Below are positions 43,676-55,496 of a stretch of 64,000 nt of DNA, piece by piece. A model generated the notes under the pieces. The model ran no database searches. It had not been told where the DNA came from and saw only the letters and a list, made by a program, of their open reading frames with translations. The stretch spans positions 40,316,403-40,380,402 of the forward strand of contig NC_088873.1 of the NCBI RefSeq assembly GCF_032884065.1. The letters run 5' to 3'. The DNA is from Artemia franciscana (taxonomy: Eukaryota > Arthropoda > Branchiopoda > Anostraca > Artemiidae). The stretch's first letter is position 1. Every line of letters starts with the position of its first letter. The position numbers were made by a program, and so were the translations under genes.

Positions 43676-45369
43676 CAGTTCGTGGTAACGAACTGTAGTA
43701 AGGAGCGACCCGGCTCAATAGTAACCAAAACTCTAAAAAAATGAATTTTGATATCAATAGCTACATCAAAAGAATCGTATTTTAATGCTAATTTTAAATA
43801 TATAAGTTTCATCAAGTTTAGTCTTACCCATCAAAAGTTACGAGCCTGAGAAAATTTGCCTTATTTAGGAAAATAGGGGAAAACACCCCCTAAAAATCGT
43901 AGGATCTTAACGAAAATGACACCATCAGATTCAGCGTATCAGAGAACCCTACTGTAGAAGTTTCAAGCTCCTATCTACAAAAATGTGGAATTTTGTATTT
44001 TTTGCCAGAAGACAAATCACGGGTGCGTGTTTATTTGTTTGTTTGTTTGTTTTTTTTCTTTTCCCCAGGGGTCATCGTATCGACCAAGTGGTCCTAGAAT
44101 GTCGCAAGAGGGCTCATTCTAACGGAAATGAAAAGTTCTAGTGCCCTTTTTAAGTGACCAAGAAATTGGAGGGCATCTAGACCCCCTCCCACGCTCATTT
44201 TTTCCCCTAAGTCAACGGATCAGAATTTTGAGATAGCCATTTTGTTCAGCATAGTCGAAAACCATAATAACTATGTCTTTGGGGGTTGCAAGTTACAAAC
44301 TTTGACCAGTGTTTACATATAGTAATGGTTATTGGGAAGTGTACAAACGTTTTCAGGGGGATTTTATTTTGTTTGGGGGTGGGGCTGAGGAGAGGGGGCT
44401 ATGCTGGAGGATCTTTCCTTCGAGGAATCTGTCATGGGGGAAGAAAAATTCAATGACAAGGGCGCAGGATTCTCTAGCATTACTATAAGAAAACAATGAA
44501 AAATAAACAGGAAAACGTTTTTTCAAATGAAAGGAAGAAGTAGCATTGAAACTTAAAACGAACAGAGATTATTACGCATATGAGGGGTTCTAAAAATACT
44601 TTAGCATAAAGAGCGAGGTATTTAGGAGGAGATAAATACCTTGCTCTTTATGCTAAAGTATTTTTAGTAATTTCAACTATTTATTCTACGGCCTTTCTGA
44701 TTCAGGGGTCATTCTTAAAGAATTGGGACAAAACTTACGATTTTGTGTAAAGAGCGAGGTATTAACGAGGGTACAAACCCCCTCGTATACATAATAAAAA
44801 TATAAGGTTATGAAAGTTTGTTACGTAAGTTAATTCTTAAGTTACGTATATTTTTTACTAATAAAAACGTTCGTTAAAAATTAAAAGTCCTAGTTGCCTT
44901 TTTAAGTAACCGAAAAATTGGAGGGCAACTAGGCCTCCTTCTCCACCCCTTATTTCTCAAAATCGTCTGATCAAAACTAAGAGAAAGCCATTTAGCCAAA
45001 AAAAGAATTAATATACAAATTTCATTTTAATAATTTATGTGCGGAGAGCCAAAACCAAACATGCATTAATTCAAAAACGTTCAGAAATTAAATAAAAAAA
45101 AACTATTTTTTTTAGCTGAAAGTAAGGAGCGACATTTAAACTTAAAACGAACAGAAATTACTCCGTATATGAAATGAGTTGTCCCCTCCGCAATCCCTCG
45201 CTCTTTACGCTAAAGTTTGACTCTTTGCCACAATTCTACTTTTTAAAACAATTAAAAGCTTTAGCGTAAAGAGCGAGGGATTGCGGAGGGGACAACTCAT
45301 TTCATATACGGAGTAATTTCTGTTCGTTTTAAGTTTTAATGTCGCTCCTTACTTTCAGCTAAAAAAATT
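43676..45369 (+). repeat. Repeat family A, full-length copy, forward orientation
   Basis: Start motif CAGTTCGTGGTAACGAACTG (8-bp arms) followed by GTAAGGAGCGACCCGG. The body then contains CATTTTGTTCAGCATAGTCG and TAATGGTTATTGGGAAGTGT. A type I palindrome (about 44525-44800) and spacer follow, and the type II palindrome at 45114-45360 ends GTCGCTCCTTACTTTCAGCT. Start and end thus carry GTAAGGAGCGAC and its reverse complement. It sits exactly between two oppositely oriented family B arrays. No gene inside. Confidence 0.85.
45114..45360. repeat. 247-bp near-perfect palindrome (type II)
   Basis: The arms of about 100 bp run from AGCTGAAAGTAAGGAGCGAC to CTCTTTACGCTAAAG on the left, and from CTTTAGCGTAAAGAGCGAGG to GTCGCTCCTTACTTTCAGCT on the right, with only a few mismatches and about 45 bp between them. 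It could extrude a long cruciform or encode a hairpin RNA. Confidence 0.9.
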
Positions 45370-45395
45370 AGTTTTTTTTATTTAATTATATAATA

Positions 45396-45640
45396 TGTTA
45401 TATGTAATAATATGCCGCGTCATCAATTTCTTGATGATATCACCGTGCTCAACACCAAAGCCTACATCTTTTTAGGCATCTTTATAATTTTACAATAATT
45501 GAAAATATAGGGCTTTCAATCATTCCTCGGAAACGTTTTTTTTTTTCAGATAGTTTCTTAGGCAGCGCAATAGCGCCGCGTAAGTAAAGAACGATGTTAT
45601 TACAACATGTTACTTATTCATTCATTTTTTTTGTTTTGTT
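45396..45640. other. Short AT-rich spacer
   Basis: Spacer between family A and the plus-oriented family B array, with ATAATATGTTATATGTAATA and GCGCAATAGCGCCGCG motifs. Nothing else recognised. Confidence 0.35.
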
Positions 45641-48150
45641 TTAGACCAGGACACTTCGTATTTAAGGAGTTGTCATAGAAACTTCATAAATGGTTCACTC
45701 GATTGGAAATTGGAAGGGCTAGTGTCCCTTATGATAGTCAAAAGTGATTGGAGGGCAACGAACCCCCCTCCCATGCCAAGCATTTCCCCAAACATATCCA
45801 ATCGAAATTTTGATTTAGCCATTTTGTTCACCGTAGCTGAAAGGTCCGGAAATTATTTATCCCCACAGCCCTCAGGGCAAAAGTTGTAAGTTATGCCCTG
45901 GGGGCATATAAGGCATATAAGGTTTTTATATCCGTGGAAACTTCAAAAAGGGATCGTTCAGTTGGAAATTGAGAAGGCTAGTACCCTTTTTAATAGTCGA
46001 GAGTGACAGGAGGGCGAATGCCCCCCTCCGACGCCCATCATTTCCCCAAATACTTTCGATCAAAATTCTGATAGTCTTTTTTTTTCAACGCAGTTGAAAG
46101 GTTTGGAAATTGTGTCTTTGAGGATGACAAATTCATCATTTGAGGATGAGTCTTTGAGGATGAACACAGCTCTTAGGGCAAGGGTTGCAATTTAGGCCCT
46201 TCGGGTATATAGAGCTTTTATAGAAAGCATCGCCGTAGAAACTTCAAAACGGACACATTCTATTGGAAATTGAGGGGACTAGTGCCCTTTGTATTAGTCG
46301 AAAGACATCGAAGGGCAAATGCCGTCCTCCTCACGCCCCTCATTTCCTCAAACACTTCTAATCAAAATTTTGCGGTAGCCATTTTGTTCAACCTAGTTGA
46401 AAGGTTTGGAAACTATAGCTTTGCAGATGCAAAACCAGCCACAGCCCTCAGGGCAAGGGTTGTAAGTTACACCCTGGGGGTATATAAGAATTTTTTAGAA
46501 ACCGTCGTCATATATACTTCGGAGGGGGCTCATTGTATTGGTAATAAGAAGCTCTAGTGCCCTTTCTAAGAGTCAAAGTGATCGGTGGGTAGCTACCCTC
46601 CCCTCCCACACACGCATACGCGTGTTGTATTGCCCCGATATGCATTTACTAGAAATTTCGAGATTGTCATTTTATTCAAAATAGTCTAAATATCGTATAA
46701 ATGGGGTTTGGGGTTCAAACAAACCCCCAGAGCGTGGGGGCAAGGATTGTAAATTATGCCCCCGTGGCGTTTAACGTTTATATGCAAGGGATGGTTGTAT
46801 AAACTTTAGAGGGGGCTCAGTTGGTTGCAAATTAGATATTCTAGTTCCCTTTTAAGAGACAAAAAGGGGTAGAGGGTAGCTAGGCCCCCCCCTCATGGAC
46901 CACTCCCTTCATCAAACGAATCAGATTAAAATTGTGACATAGAGATTTTGCTCAAAATAGTCCAAAGAACATAAAAAAATGCCTCTAGGGTTAACACAAC
47001 CCCCAGTGCCCTTGGTATATGGTTGTAAGTCCTGCCCTGGGGGCATAAAGGTTTTATGGAGTGGATGGTCGTATAAATTTCAGATGCAGCTCATTTAGTT
47101 TTAAATTGGAACTTATAGTGCCCTTTTTAAGAGTTAACGTGGCTTAAGCAGCCCCTTACACGTTCATCATTTCCCATAACACCTCCAATCAAAAATTTGG
47201 GGATAAAAATTTTGTTCATCGTTGTTGAAGGGCCTGGAAATTGTGTCTGTGAGGTAGACACCCCACACCCTATACCTCTCAAGGCAAGGGCTGTAAGTTA
47301 TGCCCTGGGACATAGAAGCTTCTTATAGAAAGGGCGGTCGTATATTCTTTGAAGGGGACTCGTTGAATTGGTAATCAGAAGTCCTAGTCCTCTTTCTAAG
47401 AGTCAAAGTGATCAGAATGCAGCTATCCCCCCTACACAATTATGTCGTGTTTTCCCGAGATGCATCCAATCGCAATTTTCAGAAAGTATTTTATTCAAAA
47501 TAGTCCAAGGATCATATAGCAAGGCTTTGGAGGTTGGTACAAACCACCAGAACCTGATGGCGAGGGTTGTAAGTTATGCCCCTTTGGCATTTAAGGTTCT
47601 TATGGTAGGGATCGTTGTATTAACTTTAGAGGTGGTTTATTTGGTTGGAATTGGGAGATGAAATTGGAAGTTCCAGTTCCATTTAAGAGTCCATTTAAGT
47701 TTATAATAGTGATGGAGGTCAACTAGCCCCCCCCCCCAACTTCCCCTCTTTTCATCAAATGTATCTGACTGAAATTGTGCGGTGGCAATTTTGTTTAAAA
47801 TAGTCCAAACACCATATAACAATGCATCCAGTCTGTACAACCCCCCAGAGCCCTGGGACAAGAGCTTTAAGTTATGCCCTGGGGGCATATAAGGTTTTTA
47901 TTGAAAGAGTGGTCGTATTAAATTCAGATGGGTCTCATTTGATTTTAACTAGGAAGTTATAGTATCCTTTTTAAGAGTCAAAGTTATTTGAGAGAAATCA
48001 GCCCCTCTTCCCTCACGCCCATCATTTTCCAAAACAAACATCCAAACCAAGTTTTGAGACATCAATTTTTTTTCAGCATTGTTTAAAGGTTTAGTAATTA
48101 TTTGTTTGGGTTTTGTCCGCCCCCCCAGGCCTCAGGGCAAGGGCTGTAAG
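45640..48150 (+). repeat. Repeat family B array, plus orientation
   Basis: About nine diverged units spaced roughly 265-295 bp. Recurrent words are CTAGTGCCCTTT, AGTCAAAGTGATCGG, CATTTTGTTCA, GAAAGGTTTGGAAATT, CAGGGCAAGGGTTGTAAGTT and CCTGGGGGCATATAAGG. It is the reverse complement of the 41050-43550 array, so the two arrays face each other across the family A element. Confidence 0.8.
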
Positions 48151-50540
48151 TTATTTAATTTGATTATTTTCCATATAGTATATGTTATTGAGAAAAGGTG
48201 TGCGTGTTTGACTTCTGCTCTCCTAAAATATGAAGGGGATTAAAATTAGTCTTTCACGGAATATTGAAGGGAGTGTTGAAATAAATCATAACATGTTGTC
48301 TGTATATGGGTTGTCAAAAGGGTGCATCTCACGAATGACTGAGTATAGTAATTTGGAATTATCAGGAAATGATAAGGGAGATGATCAATTGACCAAAAAG
48401 GCAATATTTGCACACTACTCATACTACAACTAGTGCTACTTCTACTGGTACCGCAAGTACTATTGCTGCTACCACTACCATCACTAAAACTACTACTTCT
48501 GTAGCGAGTACTACCCAGGCTGAGTATATTGAAAAAATATCTGAGGTAACGATGATAGGAAAAATATTGCTGATATGGGAGTATCAGTAATATGTTTGGA
48601 ACGGCTTATCAAGAGGAACGTTCAAGGACATCATGAGTGGGATGTTCAGTTGACCCAAAGGTAAAATATACCTGTTGCTGCTGCTATTAGTACGGCTACT
48701 ATTGCTGTTACTACTAATAATTATACACTATTATTGCTACTACTGTTCCTACTACTACCACTGCTAGTACTGTGATACTTGTACAATTAAGTCTACACGT
48801 AGGGAGGTGAAAATTTGATAGAATATTGAGGGAAATTTGACAGAATATTAAATCAAGACGGACTATGCGCATGCAGATTGTTAAAAGGGCGTATCTTTAG
48901 AATTGATTTGGGTATTAAGTTGAAACTTTCGGAGAATACTTAAAGGGGAAGATAACTTGACAAAAGTTAATATACGTATATTACTACTAACACTAATACC
49001 CACTGCTACTTTTCCTTACTCTAATACTGCTACTAAATTACTTCAACTTCTACTTCAATTGCAACAGCTTTTAAGGCTTAGAGTATTAAGGGGAAAAGAG
49101 TTCCAAAAGGGTGTCAAATGCGAAGATCAACAGTATCTCTGGAACGGATTAATGTGTCAAGGTCAAACTTCCGGGGCATCATGAAAGGGATGTTCAACTG
49201 ACCAAAACGCAATATGCATATGCTACTACCGCTATTAATATTGCTGCTACTACTGCTACTACCACTACTAAACCAACACTAACACTGCAATTACTTTTAC
49301 TACCACCAAAGCTACTGTAATAATATTACTGTTAAGGTTAAGTCTATGAAGGTAAAATTTGGGAGAATATTGATGGCAAATTCGAACTGATAAAAGACAC
49401 TATGTACATTTAGACTGTCATAAAAAGCGTATCTTAAGAATTGATCTGTGTCTTAAGTTGGAACTTCAGAGAATACTTAAAGGGAAAGATCAATTGACCA
49501 AAAGGCAATACTAGTTCTACAACTACAGTTACTATTGCCCCAACTACTACTTCTATCAGCTACTTGTAGCTGCTTGCAAGGTTAAGAGCAGATCAAGAAT
49601 ATCATTCTGTGACTACTATTACAGCTATACCTAAGGGTATGAATATGAAATTTTTAGAGAATATATCTGAAATTTCTGTTTTACGGATGACAACCTGCCA
49701 TCCGTATGCAGGTTGTCAAAACTGAATATCAGCAATGCTGTAGGAAGAGTTTTTTGTGTGAAATTAAAACTCACAATGCCTGTTGAACTAACCAAAAGAC
49801 AATATTCGTATCACACTATTACTTCTTTTCTCCTACAACGGGTACTACTGCTGCTATTATTATTACTGCTACTATTACTGTTATTATTAAAGTTGAGACT
49901 ACTACTATTAACTCTGCTCCTACTTCTACTACTATAACTACTGGTGTTAGTACTACTACTACTAATAAACCTAAGGGTATTAAGGCAATTTTTTTTGCGA
50001 TATAGTGACTGTATTGAAAAAAATCGAAACACACTATTCCCACATAGGTTGTCAAGAGAACGAACCAGCAATGCTTCAGGACCGGTTGATGGTATTAAGT
50101 TAGGAATTTTATCGTGAGTTGAAGGGGATGTTGAAAAAAGGTGCTATGTGCGCACTGCTGCTTATACTACTGCTATTACAACTATTGCTACTAAAGAAGC
50201 TAAGGGTATTAAGGTGAAGCTTTCAAGGAATATTGAGGTGGATGCTGAACTAATCAAAACGAACTATTATCATCTAGATCGTCAATACGATAACAAAGCA
50301 ATATCACTTTAGTGGCCTATATTAATATGTTAGACCTTTAAGGGTTAGTTGTGAAAGATTTTGAACTTGCTCGAAAACAATATGTGAATACTTTTGATAC
50401 TACTTCTAGAGATACTTCAACTAATGGCACCAAGGGTATTGCGTTGAAACGTTTATGGGGAGTTTCAATCAAACGAAAAAACTATACGCATGCAAGTATT
50501 AAAAGGGCATATAAGCAATATCATAGGCAGCTCTGCTCTA
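48151..50540 (+). repeat. Repeat family D: core blocks alternating with TAC/TGC-type runs
   Basis: A core of about 100 bp (words GGTATTAAGTTGAAACTTT, GAATATTGA, GATGATCAATTGACCAAAAG and GGCAATATGTGCATA-like) recurs at least ten times between 48225 and 50540. Runs of degenerate triplets such as ACTACTACTGCTACTACT separate the cores. Spacing is irregular (about 100-270 bp). Open frames here are only triplet-run artefacts. Confidence 0.75.
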
Positions 50541-50765
50541 TCATTGATAATTTAAAGGAGCTAATTTGATTGGAAATTCAAAGTTCTAGTACCCTTTTTA
50601 AGAGTCAAAAGTGATTGGAGAGCAATCAGCCCTCCTCTTTAGCTCGTAATTTTCCAAACACTTCCAATCAAAATTTAAGATAGTCATTTTGTTCAGCATA
50701 GCTGAACGGTCTTGTAACTGTATCTCTACGGCTATTGCGTTCGTCAACCCCCCAACAATTTTGCA
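50541..50765 (+). repeat. Single family B unit
   Basis: TGGAAATTCAAAGTTCTAGT, AGAGTCAAAAGTGATTGGAG, TTCCAATCAAAATTTAAGAT and CATTTTGTTCAGCATAGCTG follow the order of the plus array. Confidence 0.75.
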
Positions 50766-51174
50766 GTTTGACCATTATGTTTAAAAGTAAATGTTATCTT
50801 AAGATTCAATAAAAAAGCACTTTGTGTGTGATTGTCAATAAGAAATCTCAGCAGTATCCCAAGAACAACTGAGGATATTATGTTCAAATTTTTGGGCTAC
50901 GTCTATTACAACTTCTGCTCTTAAAATTTAGCTAAATCAAAACAGTGTAAGTGTATCCGTCCTGATAAAGAGCATAGATAGATTTTTTTTGTGAATGGTG
51001 TCAAGTTTTATTTTTCACTCAATTAGAGGTCAAGAGGTATAAAACTTAATTAAACACTATTTATGTCCAGATTTTTAAAAGAGTGTATGTTGTTAAAAAT
51101 TGTTAAAACGTTTTCTATGGCAAACAAATAGCAGGCCAAACTATAAATTCTTAACAAAAAACCAAAAAGATTTA
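50766..51174. other. Gephyrin intron, nothing recognised
   Basis: AT-rich. One further core-like phrase of family D near 50870-50890 (AACTGAGGATATTATGTTCA). Confidence 0.35.
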
Positions 51175-51430
51175 AACTATTATTTTCTTTTCCCCTGAAA
51201 AGTCTATATCAATGTAAAACAAACAGAAATTAATTAAAAAAAACTTTTTCCACAAAAGAAGTTTTTCAAAGAAAAGTAAAGAATTCCAATAAACCAAAAT
51301 TGAACAAAAATGAAATAATTTACCAAGCCTAAAACTACCACAAATCAGCATTGATTTATAAATGAAACCCATGACGAACATAATTACAATAAATAACCAA
51401 GTCAAACTCAAAACGAGCAGAAATTAACAT
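51175..51430. repeat. Dispersed segment related to 37.5-38.0 and 8.1 kb
   Basis: AAACAAACAGAAATTAATTA, AAAGAAAAGTAAAG and TCAAACTCAAAACGAGCAGA blocks match 37550-37680 in order, and the whole resembles the reverse complement of 8075-8275. Confidence 0.55.
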
Positions 51431-51559
51431 GAGTAGCACTCCTCCTATGCCTTCCCAAGGCCAGAACATAATTTGCACTTTACTGAAAAAAAAAATTAAA
51501 TGTGTTCACTATCATAACTTTAATAATCAAATATTATTAATATTTTATGTAATTCTTTT

Positions 51560-51710
51560 GTATTTTTTCTTCTTTCCACCGTATTCGTGGACGACAGGAT
51601 TTTTTCTTGGCCATAGATTGATGGTAAAAAGAAAAATCTTTGGTAATCTACCATCCTTCGTGCTTAAACCTTACCTAACCATTGTAACCTTTCTTAAGGT
51701 ATAGCAAAAG
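51560..51710 (-). pseudogene. LINE 3' end fragment
   Basis: TATTCGTGGACGACAGGATT, CTTGGCCATAGATTGATGGT, AAAAGAAAAATCTTTGG and ACCATCCTTCGTGCTTAAAC match 37395-37490 almost base for base. At 37.4 kb this sequence encodes the basic RT tail on the minus strand. Confidence 0.72.
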
Positions 51711-51717
51711 AAATAGA

Positions 51718-51834
51718 GATCAAACTATGTTTTTTGCAGAGCTTGTTGTTTATTCATGAGTTAGTCAAATGAGTTGCTATAGCTATTTTGTCATAAGAAA
51801 ATATAATATTCATTATCTATTAATGTATTCTTAT
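51718..51834. repeat. 110-bp direct repeat (second copy)
   Basis: GATCAAACTATGTTTTTTGC, GCTTGTTGTTTATTCATG and TATCTATTAATGTA match 43496-43610 and, as there, run directly into an AT-only tract. Confidence 0.7.
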
Positions 51835-54178
<2,344 letters not shown>

Positions 54179-54313
54179 TTGCGAAATGTTACGAAGGTAA
54201 CATTTACGAAATGTTTCTTTGTTTTCTATGTTTTTGTTTTATTCGTGTTACTCCAATTTTGTCTTTATAGTAGGTTATAAATAAGTTTTATTATATCTTT
54301 TTTTGCCTTTTAG

Positions 54314-54444
54314 GTGGAGCTTGATCCGGAATTGGTTGCAAGGCGTCATAGGGAATCTCCTTATCCTATGATCGCGGTTGAAGAGGCACAGGGAAAGGTT
54401 CTTGAGCATTGTCTAAGCTTGGGTGATGTAGTAAAACCCCTTCA
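54314..54444 (+). CDS. GPHN: Gephyrin/cinnamon exon: linker and start of MoeA-like E domain
   Basis: Acceptor TAG at 54311-54313, donor GTAAGA at 54445. In phase 0 it encodes VELDPELVARRHRESPYPMI, AVEEAQGKVLEHCLSLGDVV and KPL, and ends with two bases of a Gln codon completed by the next exon. VARRHR-SP-P---V--A---VL is the hallmark start of the gephyrin E domain, after the linker. The E domain inserts molybdate into adenylated molybdopterin and in vertebrates also dimerises and binds glycine receptors. No break. Confidence rests on the ARRHRESPYPM motif and consistent phases. Confidence 0.93.
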
Positions 54445-55496
54445 GTAAGAACCTTTATTTATTTATTTGTTTTCTAATAAGAGAATAAGAATGAATGTAT
54501 ATAAAAGAATTATAATTGTTGATAATATGTTAATCTTGAGAATGAAAACCATGACTACAGAATCATTATTTTATGCTTCCTAAGATGTACGATATTTGAA
54601 CTTATTTTTCTCTGGAACAAGGGTGTCAACACGGAGAGGGGCACGGGAACAATAGCCTCCCAGCATTCGAGAAATATTTTTTTTGTTAGTTCGATTTAAA
54701 AATAAAAAGTAAAAAAATTGCCCCCCCTCCTTTGGATTTGGTAACAAGCCTTCATTGTATCAGCACTAAAAAAAAATCAAAGAAATCGTTACCCCCCTAA
54801 CCCCTCATTTTTCGTGAGTTGGTGCAGGAATGAAGTTTGACAAAGATTATAAATAATACTTGTAATAATACTCTATTTCCTAGAAAATGCTGTATTTGAA
54901 TTAATATCTCTCTATAAAAAGAATGTAATCGGGGAGAGGTGGGAATTGTCTCCAAAAACTTGGAGAAATCCTTTTTTGGAATTTTCACTGAAAAAAAAAA
55001 TGCAGGCCCTGGATTTTGAAAATGCCTTTTTGCATCTTCATTTAAAAAAAATGGAAAAAAATCGCTGTCTCCTCCCTCATTTCTGTGAGTTGGTGCCATT
55101 GCTCTGGAATTATGTAATTGGCTCTTATCAGCCACAAAGGAACAACCTGTCTACATTCTGAGCTTGATCATGATATGGATCGCATAATAGAGCTGGAGGT
55201 ACTGTAAAGCACTGGATTTGGACCCTTTAGAGGTTGACCACCACCTTTGCCATGGATAAATATAAGGAAATTGCACTATGAGTTTATACAGATGGTAATT
55301 ATCTTATTGCCAAGACTAGTGGCATGCAAACAGATATTAGGTTGTACCTCAAATATTGCCATTCAAAAAAAAAGAATGATAAGTGAGTAATGTCAATTGC
55401 ATGCTTCAATTTTCGTCGTAAGCTTTTGGTCCGGCAGTGATGTCCGCTGCTCAACCATACTGGGGAAGAAAATTCTATTCCAATCACTACTCAGGA
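54445..55496. repeat. Two ~270-bp diverged tandem units, otherwise plain intron
   Basis: 54560-54830 and 54830-55100 share the order AAAATGCTGTATTTGAA-like text, a GGGGAGAGG block, GAGAAAT, an A-rich run, AAATCG, CCCCTCATTT and GTGAGTTGGTGC; the last motif is 271 bases apart in the two units. Nothing recognised from 55100 to 55496. Confidence 0.5.

Noticed and set aside
49713-50071. Leu-rich and Ser/Asn-rich open frames
   Set aside because: Products of TAC/TGC-type triplet runs of family D in several frames; no start context or domain.
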